64,000 nt of DNA from Mycobacterium sp. 3519A (GCF_900240945.1 NZ_OESG01000011.1:351880-415879); one strand, 5' to 3'. Counted from the stretch's first letter, positions 1 through 9,356 are shown. The notes: generated from the sequence alone by a model not told the origin. Numbers and translations: made by a program.

Positions 1-1260
1 TCTGCGCCATGCGGCGAACGCCTCGGATCCGCCGAGCTCGCGGCAGAGTAGTACGGCGTCCACCAATGCTTCCACATCGTACGGGTCGGCGAGCATGTTC
101 GGATCCGCGAGCGGTGGATCACTGGGATCGCTCGACGAGAGTTTCAATGTGCCACGTGATTTCGGAGCCAGCAAGCCAGCCCCGATGACATAGCCGTTAT
201 CCGGGAAGGGATGTCCATCGACGGGTATCGGTACCTGAACCATCACGGGCTGCAGGTCAGGTGCCTCGCCCTCACAGACGGTACTACGAGCAAACAGCTG
301 TGCGTCGACGAGATTGTTGACCGGGTCGGGTAGCGGCCGCTTGGCCTCGTACAGGTTGGCGACAAGCGGGTGATCATGAAGGTTTCCTCCAACACCTGGC
401 AAGTCCACGAGGGGTTGTACGCCGACTGATCGCAGATGCTCCGCGGGACCGATACCGCTGAGCAGCAACACTTTTGGCGATCCGATGACACCCGCGCTCA
501 GCACCACTTCATTGTGCGCATAAACCCGTGTCAGCTGACCGTCGGACTTGCCGTACTCGACGCCGACCGCGCGACCGTCCTGAATCAAGACGCGGTGCAC
601 CAACGCATCCGTGGTAACCGTCAAGTTCGGGTTGTCGGCCACCGGCGCCACGAAGCTTTGCCAAGCGCTCATCCGTACACCGCCGCATGTGGTCGTCTGC
701 ACATAGCCGACGCCGGTCATCTCATGGGCGTTGAAATCCGTTATCGGCTTGTGGCCGGACGCAATTGCGGCGCTGACGAATGCGGCGGAAATGGGATGGA
801 TGGTCGATGCGCTGCTGACCGGCAACGGCCCATCGCCACCGTGGTACTCGCACGGTCCGAGGTCGTTGGCCTCTGAGCGTTTGAACAGCGGTAGCACGCT
901 TCGCCACGACTAACCTGGGTCTCCGGTGTGGGTGGCCCATTTGTCGTAATCACTGGCGTGTCCGCGAACGTAGATCATGGCGTTCACAGCACTCGACCCG
1001 CCGAGCACTTTGCCACGAGGCCAGGGGATCTGCCGATTGTGCGCGTGCTGCTGTGCCGTGGTCGCCAGCCCCCAGTCGAGTGACCCGCGGACCATCAATT
1101 CGACCCACGCGTGCGGCGAGGCGATGGCAGGATCACAGTCGCCGGGGCCGGCCTCTATGACGTGCACACGATGACCCGCATCGAGCAATCGGCGTGTGAT
1201 CACGCTGCCCGAGGCGCCGGCGCCGATGACGAGGTAGTCCGTTTCCATGTCGGTGTTCAC
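1..1260 (-). pseudogene. GMC oxidoreductase (choline dehydrogenase-like), interrupted by in-frame TAG; runs off window start
   Basis: The reading frame begins with GTG at 1260, preceded by AGGAG. The N-terminus carries the FAD-binding GAGASG motif and the GMC signature PWPRGKVLGGSSAVN. At 910-912 there is a TAG directly after THTGDPG, where the family has Trp (PGW). The same frame then stays open for the remaining 303 codons to base 1, encoding typical GMC sequence (SWRSVLPLFKRSE, VLSAGVIGSPKVLLLSGIGP, GVGGNLHDHP). There is no frameshift, so a single TGG-to-TAG change explains the break. The C-terminal catalytic His region lies outside the window. Family members oxidise alcohols to aldehydes with FAD. 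It is probably a recent pseudogene; a sequencing error or readthrough are alternatives. Confidence 0.85.
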
Positions 1261-1405
1261 GATGTGTTTCTCCTGTCGGGATTCATTTCGAGTTCGTTGC
1301 CGGGCGACGAGTTCACACCGGCGTGCGATCGACCTGGTGCTGCTAAGCGCGCGCGGCAGGCAGTCGCCACCCATTTCGCTTCGTGCCGCACGGATATCCG
1401 GATGC

Positions 1406-2431
1406 CTACTGGGCGACGGCCTCGATGACGCTCTGCGGCGTATCCACCGTCAGTACTGACGTACGCTTCAAACCGGCATGGTGCAGCAGGGCATCGAAAT
1501 CCTTCAGCGAGCGTTCGCGCCCATCGGCAAGCACGTGCATGAGCAAGTCCACCAGCGTACCGAAGCTGTTGTGAGGGTCATCGCCGATGACGAATTCGAT
1601 GATTGCAACGCGGCCGCCCGGTTCCATCGCCTCACGGCACCGGCGCAGAATTTTCACGGCCCTCTCATCGTCCCAGTCGTGCAGGATGTTCTTCAGTAGG
1701 TAGAGATCCCCCGTCGGAACGGACTCGAAGAAGTCGCCGCCAACGACGTCGGTGCGTTCGGCGAAACCGTTCCCCGCGAGCAGCGCCTTCGCAGTTTCGG
1801 CGATGTTCGGGCGGTCGAAGAGAATTCCCTGGAGCGCCGGGTTGGCCTGTTGGAGCAGTGTCAGCAACGTACCGTTGGCGCCGCCAACGTCCACCGCGCG
1901 ACGAACATTGCGCGTATCGATCAGTTCAGCCAACGGCGACGCCCACAGCTCCGTGAAGCTGGTCATAGCGGCACTGAATTCGATTGCTAGCGCGGGGTTC
2001 TGCTCCAAATAGCTGAAGACATCCATGCCGAGGGTTTCGGCTGCCTGGTTGTGTCCGGTGCGCACTGACTCCGCGAACCTCATCCACGGCAACCAGAATG
2101 CGTCGTTGGTGGCCCCGATCGACAGCGCGCGCAGCGAGCGAGGTGCATCTGAGCGCAGTGTCTCGAGAACCTCGGTGCTGCCGAAGCGACCTGCGTCATC
2201 TACGGTGGTCAATCCCAGTCCGGCGCAGGCGCGCAGCAGCCGGAATGTGATGTGTGGAGAGGTGTGTTCGCGCTCGGCAATCTGGTCGGCGGTCAGCGGT
2301 CCGGCAGCCAAGTGATCGGCTATCGACAACCCGGCGACGGTGCGCACTACCTGGGTGGTACAGAAACCGAAGATCATCTCGAGCATGCGCTGGTGATGGT
2401 CAACGCGCGTCGAGGACGACGATTGTGACAT
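1406..2431 (-). CDS. SAM-dependent O-methyltransferase (Methyltransf_2 type)
   Basis: A 341-residue protein. The first ~90 residues form a winged-helix dimerisation domain (LSIADHLAAGPLTADQIAERE, HITFRLLRACAGLGL). The catalytic Rossmann domain has the SAM-binding motif DVGGANGTLL at about residue 180, followed by FDRPNIAETA and the typical LLKNILHDWDDERAVKILRRCREAM helix. The family methylates hydroxyl groups of aromatic or polyketide substrates; this substrate cannot be told from sequence. I chose ATG 2431 because GAAAGGA lies just upstream; a longer start at 2464 adds 11 unconvincing residues. It follows the interrupted GMC oxidoreductase gene upstream of it on the same strand only loosely, so shared function is inference. 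Confidence 0.85.
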   Translation of the reverse strand: MSQSSSSTRVDHHQRMLEMIFGFCTTQVVRTVAGLSIADHLAAGPLTADQIAEREHTSPHITFRLLRACAGLGLTTVDDAGRFGSTEVLETLRSDAPRSLRALSIGATNDAFWLPWMRFAESVRTGHNQAAETLGMDVFSYLEQNPALAIEFSAAMTSFTELWASPLAELIDTRNVRRAVDVGGANGTLLTLLQQANPALQGILFDRPNIAETAKALLAGNGFAERTDVVGGDFFESVPTGDLYLLKNILHDWDDERAVKILRRCREAMEPGGRVAIIEFVIGDDPHNSFGTLVDLLMHVLADGRERSLKDFDALLHHAGLKRTSVLTVDTPQSVIEAVAQ

Positions 2432-2502
2432 GAGCTTCCTTTCGACGGTGGGCCGCGGCGACAACCCATCAACGGATCAATAGCCGATGTGGCTGGAACG
2501 CC

Positions 2503-2691
2503 TCAGACGAGAACCGACAGAATCGTTTCGACAGGCGCACACCGCAGCGCGGGTCCAGTGCCGCGGCGCGACCGGCCCATGTCTACGTCGACGTGCTTTT
2601 CCAAATAGAGGAGGGCAACCCGCATCCGAGCACCCTCTGCGGTCGCTGGCCCGACTGCCACGATTGTCGGCAGTGTGGTAACCGAATTCAT
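2503..2691 (-). CDS. small hypothetical protein (doubtful)
   Basis: An open frame of about 62 residues from ATG 2691 (a longer version starts at 2775). It contains TLPTIVAVGPATAEGARMRVALLYLEKHVDVD and ends ETILSVLV. I recognise no family. An AGAGG lies about 12 bases upstream of the start, a poor spacing. It fills the gap between the methyltransferase and the nitroreductase and could be a real small protein, the remnant of a larger gene, or noncoding. Confidence 0.22.
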   Translation of the reverse strand: MNSVTTLPTIVAVGPATAEGARMRVALLYLEKHVDVDMGRSRRGTGPALRCAPVETILSVLV

Positions 2692-2871
2692 GTCGTGTAG
2701 GGCCTCTTTCCGTCGTAGCTCAAGCGTGTCCAGACGGGATATGCCGCTGCCTAACGCGTATCTGGGTTCGGTCACATATCCAAGTACGCCGGGGAAGCGG
2801 ATTAGGTCCCCGCCGTTCGCGTGCTGATCAAATCGACAGGAACGCGATATCGCAGGCAGGGGAGCGCGGCT

Positions 2872-3423
2872 TCATGCCCGTCGGCGGTGACTATGACCGT
2901 CGACGGGGGCAAACGCGATGACAGGGATCGTTCTGTCACCAGCCGCCGCCTGGTAGTCGCCATACGGCGACGCTGCCCCCTGCACCAGGGCGAACAGGCG
3001 GTCACGTTCGAGGCCTACGATTTCCTCTGCGGTGAAGCGGCGGTCGATGCCGCGCCCGAACAGCCTCACCTCGCGATTCGCTAGAACATTGTGGTACCAC
3101 GCGGGATTGCGGCGCGAACCGAAGTTCGAAGCGATCACGATGATTCGCCCACTGTCGGTGAAGTACACGACCACGCTCGTCCGGGGCTTGCAGGAGCGAG
3201 CGCCGACATGGTGAATCAACAATGCAGGAAAAGGATGGACGAGGGAGATCCTGCCGCGCGTGAGCCGTAACAGTAGGGGGTCATACCGGCCGCCGAGCGA
3301 GCGCACCATCGCGATTCCGATCTTGGATGTCGCTAGTCGGGCCACGGCTCGATGGGCGGCAGATGTCCCGGGTTTCACATCGGGTATCGACATCTCGGCG
3401 ATTCTAGGGAGTCGGCCCCACAT
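2872..3423 (-). CDS. deazaflavin (F420)-dependent nitroreductase-family protein
   Basis: A 183-residue protein of the Ddn-like split-barrel family. The family pattern is visible in RTSVVVYFTDSGRIIVIASNFGSRRNPAWYHNVLANREV (residues about 85-120) and the C-terminal DYQAAAGDRTIPVIAFAP. Mycobacterial relatives use reduced F420 to reduce quinones or nitro compounds; the substrate here is unknown. Starts at 3423 or 3393 are both possible, neither with a strong ribosome site. It is divergent from the nitronate monooxygenase, sharing a 125-bp promoter region, and together the two suggest handling of nitro or redox-active compounds. Confidence 0.8.
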   Translation of the reverse strand: MWGRLPRIAEMSIPDVKPGTSAAHRAVARLATSKIGIAMVRSLGGRYDPLLLRLTRGRISLVHPFPALLIHHVGARSCKPRTSVVVYFTDSGRIIVIASNFGSRRNPAWYHNVLANREVRLFGRGIDRRFTAEEIVGLERDRLFALVQGAASPYGDYQAAAGDRTIPVIAFAPVDGHSHRRRA

Positions 3424-3548
3424 TCCACGGTAATCATTTTCACACCCGAGGCACGGGACACATCCGAGGTGAAAAACGTCTTGATGGGTTACCTGAACGC
3501 ATTGACTCTCAGGCGAATATCTCGACGCCGACCGGCGTATAGGACAGC

Positions 3549-4580
3549 ATGGTGCACTTTGTCTTCAATGACCTCACGGTTCCAGTGATAGTCGCGCCGA
3601 TGGCGGGTGGTCCATCGACGCCCCAATTATGCGCTGCTGCAACGAATTCTGGCGGGCTTGGCGTGGTTGCAGCCGGATTGCTGTCGACCGAAGCATGCGC
3701 CCACCAGGCTGCCGAGGTTCGGCGCTTATCGTCCGGGCCGCTGGCGGTGAATCTCTTTGTCCCAACACCGGTGGCGGCCATTCCGCAAGAGTTAGAGCAA
3801 TATGCGGAACACCTTCGAATTGACGCCGCAAGATTCGGCGTCGAGGTGGGCCGGCCACGACACGACACCGACTGGCAACCCAAGCTCGACATGTTGTGTG
3901 ATATCCGCCCGGACATGGTCTCCTTCACCTTCGGTTTGCCGAGCCCGGCGGAGGTGAAGCGGCTACAGGCGGTGGGGGCGAGCACTACGGCGACGGTGAC
4001 CACGGTGGCCGAAGCGAGGATTGCGGCAGCGATCGGCGTTGATGCCCTGGTCACGCAAGGCCCCGAAGCGGGCGGTCATCGCGGCACCCTGGATCCGCGG
4101 GAGCAGCCGGCTACGGAGGCGCTCCCGGAACTTGTCGCAGCCGTGACCGCCAGCGTAGACATCCCCGTTGTAGGTGCCGGCGGCATCGCCACGGCTTCCG
4201 ACGTTTCGACGATTCTAGGTTCGGGCGCAGCGGCCGTGCAGCTGGGTACGGCCTTCTTGCTCGCCGATGAGGCGGGTACGCATCAGGTGTACCGCGCTGC
4301 CCTGCAGAGTGACGAGTTCTCAGAAACGGTGGTGACCCGGTCGTTCACCGGGCGGTATGCGCGGGCAATTCGCAACCGGTTTACCGACGATCATTCCGAT
4401 CAGGCACCGTTCGGCTTTCCCGAGATCGGCTTCATGACTGCGCCTTTGCTCGCCGCAGCGGCTGAGGCGGGTGATGCGCAGGGATTGAGCTTGTTCGCCG
4501 GCAGCCAATTCCGGCGAAGTCGTCCAGGGCCGGTTGCTGAGATCATGGGTCGTGTCACCGACGGGCTGTGCCGGCGGTAG
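3549..4580 (+). CDS. nitronate monooxygenase (2-nitropropane dioxygenase family)
   Basis: A 343-residue TIM-barrel flavoprotein. The N-terminus reads VPVIVAPMAGGPSTPQLCAAATNSGGLGVVAAG, the FMN-binding start of the family. The mid-region motif DALVTQGPEAGGHRG contains the likely catalytic His, and VPVVGAGGIATASDV with GAAAVQLGTAFL binds the FMN phosphate. The family oxidises nitronates to carbonyl compounds. AGGA precedes the ATG at a suitable distance. It stands alone on the plus strand, divergent from the nitroreductase. Confidence 0.88.
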   Translation: MVHFVFNDLTVPVIVAPMAGGPSTPQLCAAATNSGGLGVVAAGLLSTEACAHQAAEVRRLSSGPLAVNLFVPTPVAAIPQELEQYAEHLRIDAARFGVEVGRPRHDTDWQPKLDMLCDIRPDMVSFTFGLPSPAEVKRLQAVGASTTATVTTVAEARIAAAIGVDALVTQGPEAGGHRGTLDPREQPATEALPELVAAVTASVDIPVVGAGGIATASDVSTILGSGAAAVQLGTAFLLADEAGTHQVYRAALQSDEFSETVVTRSFTGRYARAIRNRFTDDHSDQAPFGFPEIGFMTAPLLAAAAEAGDAQGLSLFAGSQFRRSRPGPVAEIMGRVTDGLCRR

Positions 4581-4900
4581 GCTGAGGTTGCTCGAAGAAT
4601 CGGGGGCGGGCGACAGTCAAGAACTCGGAGCAGCGCCTCCGCTTGCCCACCACAGCTCATTTCTTGTCATGCGAAGCCAGCGCAACGCAGTAGACGCAAT
4701 ATGACCCGTTGCGGCTCCTCAACTCTTGTTCCAGCCGAGAATCCTTGTCTGGCACGAAATTACTCGGCGTTGATCATAGGTAACAACCAGAACGCAGCTG
4801 CCCAAGCTTCTCCTGCATCGGATCTCACACATTCGCAGGAGCAGAGCGGTCCGAGCGCTCCTTTTCAGGCCCGGGCCGCGCTGGGAAGCACGCCGCTGGC
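4581..4900. other. gene-free stretch upstream of a sigma-gene fragment
   Basis: About 320 bases between the end of the nitronate monooxygenase and the duplicated sigma-factor fragment. I see only short unconvincing frames on both strands and no clear hairpin with a U-run. It is probably degenerate sequence associated with the rearrangement next door. Confidence 0.4.
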
Positions 4901-5045
4901 GCAACACCATTCGCAAACTACGCAGAATGCGGTGCATTCATGAGGCCACGGTACGTCGCGGCACACCCATGAGCCTGGCCACCTCGCAATCGTCAAGATC
5001 TTGAAACGCCACGAGATACAGAGTCTTGCGCATATCCGGCGACAG
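4901..5045 (-). pseudogene. duplicated fragment of the ECF sigma factor gene (region 4)
   Basis: These 145 bases align without gaps to 6503-6647, inside the intact sigma gene, with about 14 mismatches by my count (roughly 90% identity). On the minus strand they encode DMRKTLYLVAFQDLD, EVARLMGV and MHRILRSLRMVLRQ, the sigma region 4 segment. A TGA stands where the intact copy has CGA (VAS-stop-MHR versus VASRMHR). The high-identity block ends abruptly at about 5045, inside the 3' end of the araC-type gene. It has no start or region 2, so it is a nonfunctional fragment. Confidence 0.85.
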
Positions 5046-6027
5046 CGATCGCTGCGGCGCGGTAATCCGTCGGCGAGAGACCGTATTGCGCCTTGAACTG
5101 CCGCGAGAAACGTGCGTGATCGGGCAACCCCCAGCTAGCGCCGATCGACCCTATCGATTGGTGGGCACGGGCCGGGTCGGCCAAGTACCTGCGACAGTGC
5201 TCAAGCCGTCGGAGACGAATCCACCCCGTCGCCGTGTGGCCCTCGGCTTCGAAGAGCTTTTGCAGAGTGCGGATCGAAATGTGATTGGCCGAAGCGATGC
5301 TCGCGATGTTCAACTTCGGGTCGCTGAGGCGACGCTCGATGTGGGCCTGGACACGAAGAATAGTTACTTTTCCATCATCGGTTTCCATGCAATCGGTACC
5401 GAGTTGTTCGGCGAACGATGCAGCGAGCAGGGCCAGGGTCGCGTCGGCCAGATGGCATGCGCCAGATTCGATTCCGTTGCCCGTTTGCGAAGCGAGTTTT
5501 TCGATGTACTCCGAAACCAGCAGTCCGATGCCCTGTCGGCCACTTATCGGTTGCAATGCCAAGCGTTCCAAGTGAGACGGGGACAGGCGCAGAACTTGAC
5601 GCGGTATCAGGACGGCCGACATATGGAAGCCAGGTTTCCCGCTGATCTCATAGGGACGCGCGGTGTCATACAGGACGAACTGCCCCGCGGCCAAGGTGGC
5701 GTGTCGACCACCCTGCGAAAGCGTGCAGACACCCCCCGTTTGAACAACGACCTTGAGGAAGTCTGAGTCGCTGCGGGCGATGAGCCTACTGGTTCGATGC
5801 ACATTGAATCGGCTGCCAGACCAGATTCTTTGCATCTGAACGAACCCGAGGTCGAGCGAGGCTACTCGCGCGCAAAAGCTATCGACACGGTCTGTAGTCA
5901 AATGCATCGGGACCGACTGTCGGAGCAGCGATCTACTGAGCGTTTGGTATTGCGCCTCGCCCGCGAAGACAGACGGGTTTGCGGTGGAGTCGAAGTCACG
6001 CTTCGAATGAACTGCTTGTGAGGCCAC
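4993..6027 (-). CDS. AraC-family transcriptional regulator with a foreign C-terminal tail
   Basis: A 344-residue protein. The N-terminal ~200 residues resemble the AraC-binding-like domain (TSRLIARSDSDFLKVVVQTGGVCTLSQGGRHATLAAGQFVLYDTARPYEI). Two helix-turn-helix motifs follow: IASIASANHISIRTLQKLFEAEG and SIGASWGLPDHARFSRQFKAQYGLSPTDYR. After SPTDYR the family normally ends. Here the last ~18 residues (IAVAGYAQDSVSRGVSRS) are read out of frame from the duplicated sigma fragment, so the native stop has been lost. I chose GTG 6027 because GGAGGT lies upstream; an in-frame start at 6078 is possible. Target genes are unknown. Confidence 0.85.
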   Translation of the reverse strand: MASQAVHSKRDFDSTANPSVFAGEAQYQTLSRSLLRQSVPMHLTTDRVDSFCARVASLDLGFVQMQRIWSGSRFNVHRTSRLIARSDSDFLKVVVQTGGVCTLSQGGRHATLAAGQFVLYDTARPYEISGKPGFHMSAVLIPRQVLRLSPSHLERLALQPISGRQGIGLLVSEYIEKLASQTGNGIESGACHLADATLALLAASFAEQLGTDCMETDDGKVTILRVQAHIERRLSDPKLNIASIASANHISIRTLQKLFEAEGHTATGWIRLRRLEHCRRYLADPARAHQSIGSIGASWGLPDHARFSRQFKAQYGLSPTDYRAAAIAVAGYAQDSVSRGVSRS

Positions 6028-6473
6028 GGTGCACCACCTCCATCGATCTTGATACAGAACTGCCCTCACAATGGGCAACGAACCGTAACCAATGCTGGTG
6101 GTGTTTATGCACTGAGAGTCTGCTGGAAACCGGCGGACGCGTGGCCGTGCAGTTTTGAATGAGTTGCGCTGCCTACCGCCCGCTCCTAGTCCGACCCACC
6201 GAGATCACGTGCAGGAAAGAGGAAAGTAGCCTCGCGGCGCAGCGTTGCAAATGCGCCGTCGCGGTATTCGTCGTCGCCGCGCCAGAAGTGCGGTGGCTCG
6301 AGATCGATCGAACCGATCGGCACAATCGGTGGACCCGGCGCGGTGGAACCTGTCATGACGACGATGGTGTGTCTCCCAATGCCGCAGAGCAGTCCCGGCG
6401 AGAATGCGTGTTCTTACCCGAGCGATTCTGTGCCTATGGAGAATCTCGACTGACGGTGTCGAGGCCTGTGACG
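6028..6473. other. gene-free stretch between araC-type gene and sigma gene
   Basis: About 445 bases with no convincing gene on either strand. It holds the upstream region of the AraC gene (minus strand) and the 3' flank of the sigma gene. Part of that flank, 6455-6473, is included in the second duplicated sigma fragment at 9271-9350. The 13-base string GTGAGGCCACGGT, present in the sigma gene near 6541, recurs at about 6017 across the AraC start, which may be a further trace of duplication or chance. Confidence 0.4.
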
Positions 6474-7085
6474 CTAAGCGGCGCTGCATATCTCATGCTG
6501 CTGCAACACCATTCGCAGACTACGCCGAATGCGGTGCATTCGTGAGGCCACGGTATGTCGCGATACACCCATTAGCCTGGCCACTTCGTGATAATCAAGA
6601 TCTTGAAAAGCCACGAGATACAGAGTCTTGCGCATATCCAGCGACAGTGCGAGAACCGCGCGAAGCAACTCGGCGTTCACATCGCCGCACAGCACTTGGT
6701 CTTCGGCCGACAACCTCTGACCAACAGTTCCCGTCGACGCGGACGCTTCGTGTTCTGAATAGTCGGCAACGAGGTGCTCAACCGGCCGATGTCTAGAGGC
6801 CCGGTAGTTGGTAATCCACGTATTCCGCATGATCGTCAGCAGCCACGGCATACAAGGCCGGTGCTGATCAAACCGGGCAAATGCCTTGAAGGCCCGAAGA
6901 AGAGTCTCCTGGAGTAGGTCCTCAGCGTCGCTTGCGTTGCCGGCGTACTTCCAGGCGACCGCGCGAAGGTGGTCCACAAGCGGCATCACCTCTACTTCAA
7001 ATCTGGCGCACCAAGCGGCGACCGGTCCAGCCCTTTCGCTACTAACAGGCTCATCGTTGGCTGAGACCATAGGAGCGTTCATCAT
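6474..7085 (-). CDS. ECF-type RNA polymerase sigma factor
   Basis: A 203-residue sigma factor. Region 2 is visible as HLRAVAWKYAGNASDAEDLLQETLLRAFKAFARF with PWLLTIMRNTWITNYR (core binding and -10 recognition). Region 4 is DMRKTLYLVAFQDLDYHEVARLMGVSRHTVASRMHRIRRSLR, a helix-turn-helix for the -35 element. GGGAAGAGG precedes the ATG. Its overall pattern recalls SigH/SigR-type factors, but no anti-sigma gene with a zinc HXXXCXXC motif lies next to it. It follows the FAD hydroxylase on the same strand with a 150-bp gap, so it may control this block. Its 3' end has been copied twice nearby. Confidence 0.9.
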   Translation of the reverse strand: MMNAPMVSANDEPVSSERAGPVAAWCARFEVEVMPLVDHLRAVAWKYAGNASDAEDLLQETLLRAFKAFARFDQHRPCMPWLLTIMRNTWITNYRASRHRPVEHLVADYSEHEASASTGTVGQRLSAEDQVLCGDVNAELLRAVLALSLDMRKTLYLVAFQDLDYHEVARLMGVSRHTVASRMHRIRRSLRMVLQQHEICSAA

Positions 7086-7234
7086 CTACCTCTTCCCATA
7101 GTCGCTACCTCACACATGCGCCACAGCCGCCAAAAGCCGTGGACCGACCAGAGTTCCGTCTCCCGGAGGCAAGCTGGACTCCACACCCCGTGTTGGGCCG
7201 GCAGTAGTCGGCGGCCGAACTTCGACGACGGCAC

Positions 7235-9025
7235 TCATGGCGTCGCGTCCGCTCCTGCAGCCGACGATGACGCCCCAACGACCAGCAGAGCCTGTCGCAA
7301 AGATCCGGCGCCATGTCGCTCGGAGTCCAATGCCGCGACGATGTGACCATCCGGCCTAACGACTAGAGCGTCGAAACGCCTTGCGGGTACTCCCGTCTCA
7401 AAAATGTCGCGTTCGGCGACCGCTACTGGCGAGAATGGAAGACCCTCAGCCGCAACGCACCACACTGGCGCGCTTTCTGATGTCATCAGCAGGGTGAGTT
7501 CATCGCGACTGATCAGATCCAGCGTCGAAACACGGCCTCCCCGCTCGCTAACCCAGCGATGCGGAAGGCGCCCACCCGAACGCGAAAAAGGCGCGCAGAA
7601 GTGCTGATCATTGCGGGCGGCCGGTAGCCCATCGGAGGAAACCGCGCCATCTGTATATCGCACCCGCAAGTCGCGTCCACAGGTGTGGTGGTGGGAACGC
7701 TGCCTTGTGATGGCTGCTCGAGCGCGGCGCCTTGCAGACCGCCCGACCCTGCCCGGCGAGATTCCCAGGAAGAAACGCTGGTACGCCAATCTGATCAGGC
7801 CGTGTAGGACCACACGCACGGGAGCCTGCGGTAACCACGTCGGCAGTGCGGCGACGGCACGAGGCAGCAGTCGTGCTGCTCGTCGCGGCAGGCCCAGCAC
7901 GGCAACAACTTCTAACATGCCGTCCAGGCTTTCCATTGCCTCGGCGGCCATGGCGACACCGACGGGATGACGTTCCCGCTCATAGGTGTTCAGCAAGTCG
8001 TCACCGGCTCGCCCGGTGTGCACCCAGGCCAGTTTCCACGCCAAATTGTGGACATCTGCGATACCCGTATTGAGCCCCAGCGCGCTGTCGGGCGGAAACC
8101 GATGCGCTGCCTCACCAGCCAGGAAGGAGCGCCCTATCCGGTAGGTGGTGGCCACCTGCATTTGCACCGTCCACGACTCAACGGCCTTCACGTTGACTTC
8201 GATATTTCGGTCACCGATGGCGTCGAGGATGCGGTCGCGACAGGTCGCTGGAGGAAAATCGTCCAACGACTCGAAGGGGGGGAAATAGGGGAACTGAAAC
8301 ACGAGGTCGTTTGGCCCCCCGTGGATCAGGAGGGCGCCGACACCGTTGGCGCTGCGGGTCCACACCACCGGCCCGGACGCAGCGCGCGGGAGGGCCTCGA
8401 GTTCGCCGCTGAAGTGCACGCTGACCATGTGCTGCAACATCGGTCCGTGCGTCGCGACTCCCAATGCAAGCCGGACACTGCTGGATGGACCGTCGGTGGC
8501 CACGATGTAGTTGGCCACGATGACGTCACGGGTTCCAGTCGCGGCGTCTGCGACGCTGACCGTGACGCCGTCAGTGAAGTCCGTGTGCGACAGGTACTTC
8601 CAACCTGTTCGGAGATCGATGCGCGGATTCCCACGCAAGTGGAGCCACAACAACGGCGAGAGCAGATTCTCTGGCAGGTGAACCGCACGGGTCGGGCTGA
8701 CAAAGTCACCAACGCCCATATGCATGTCTGGCAGTTCAGCCGGGTGCGCTGGCTCCATCTCGAGACCTGTCAGTGCCGAGCAGTGGGGAATGCCGCCCTT
8801 CTCGCGCATCATTTTGCTCAGCGCGAGGATGTCACCCTCCAGTCCGACCTCGCGCCAAATCTCCATCGACCGTGTCGAAACGACGTGCACGGCGGGCCCG
8901 CTGTATGCCTGTTGTTGTGCCTCGATCACGATGCACGAAAGTCCTTGTGATGCGAGAAGCAGAGCGGCTGTGGCACCTACCGGACCGGCTCCAACAACAA
9001 TGACATCACAAGTGTCAGCGATCAT
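7235..9025 (-). CDS. FAD-dependent aromatic hydroxylase / monooxygenase (PheA/TfdB-MhpA type)
   Basis: A 596-residue flavoprotein. The N-terminal dinucleotide fold DVIVVGAGPVGATAALLLASQG is at residues ~7-28. The second FAD motif reads GRSFLAGEAAHRFPP, with Glu where most relatives have Asp (GDAAH). NTGIADVHNLAWKLAWVHTG follows. The C-terminal ~100 residues form the thioredoxin-like extension of phenol-hydroxylase relatives. It probably uses NAD(P)H and O2 to hydroxylate an aromatic or polyketide ring. GGAG stands 5 bases before ATG 9025, so I prefer this start to the longer one at 9103. It lies downstream of the SRPBCC and hydrolase genes, consistent with a catabolic or tailoring set. Confidence 0.87.
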   Translation of the reverse strand: MIADTCDVIVVGAGPVGATAALLLASQGLSCIVIEAQQQAYSGPAVHVVSTRSMEIWREVGLEGDILALSKMMREKGGIPHCSALTGLEMEPAHPAELPDMHMGVGDFVSPTRAVHLPENLLSPLLWLHLRGNPRIDLRTGWKYLSHTDFTDGVTVSVADAATGTRDVIVANYIVATDGPSSSVRLALGVATHGPMLQHMVSVHFSGELEALPRAASGPVVWTRSANGVGALLIHGGPNDLVFQFPYFPPFESLDDFPPATCRDRILDAIGDRNIEVNVKAVESWTVQMQVATTYRIGRSFLAGEAAHRFPPDSALGLNTGIADVHNLAWKLAWVHTGRAGDDLLNTYERERHPVGVAMAAEAMESLDGMLEVVAVLGLPRRAARLLPRAVAALPTWLPQAPVRVVLHGLIRLAYQRFFLGISPGRVGRSARRRARAAITRQRSHHHTCGRDLRVRYTDGAVSSDGLPAARNDQHFCAPFSRSGGRLPHRWVSERGGRVSTLDLISRDELTLLMTSESAPVWCVAAEGLPFSPVAVAERDIFETGVPARRFDALVVRPDGHIVAALDSERHGAGSLRQALLVVGASSSAAGADATP

Positions 9026-9270
9026 TGATTCTCCAATAGTGGTTGTATGTTTCGTCCCGCACCGACAAGGCCGCTCAGTGAAGCATGGTGTTGGTGAAGG
9101 CACGCCAGTGAAGTGGGCCGACGCTGGCCAGTCCTCAAGCGCTCACTTGCGAATCCGTCGTAGAGCCGACCGCCCATGAGCCAAGCTGTCGCTGACGCCA
9201 GTATCGCGACGGGCGTCGCCGCTCCGCTTGTCTATGCGCGCACGACTATTGATCGGTAACGACCGCCGAA

Positions 9271-9350
9271 CGGCATTCGGCGTGGTTTGCGAACGGTGTT
9301 GCACCAGCAGGAGATCGGCGGCCCCTCCTAGCGTCGCAGGCCTCGATACC
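9271..9350 (+). pseudogene. second duplicated fragment of the ECF sigma 3' end
   Basis: These 80 bases, in plus orientation, match the reverse complement of 6455-6534 with about 14 mismatches and no gaps by eye (about 82%). They encode IRRGLRTVLHQQEIGGPS-stop, the end of sigma region 4. The similarity continues about 20 bases beyond the stop codon (CAGGCCTCGATACC), showing that DNA rather than just a protein domain was copied. This fragment occupies most of the recognisable content of the 330-bp gap 9026-9356; I see nothing else there. Confidence 0.75.
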
Positions 9351-9356
9351 GGACAG

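Noticed and set aside
900..915. Frameshift in the GMC oxidoreductase
   Set aside because: The same frame continues with family motifs on both sides of TAG, so a point nonsense change suffices.
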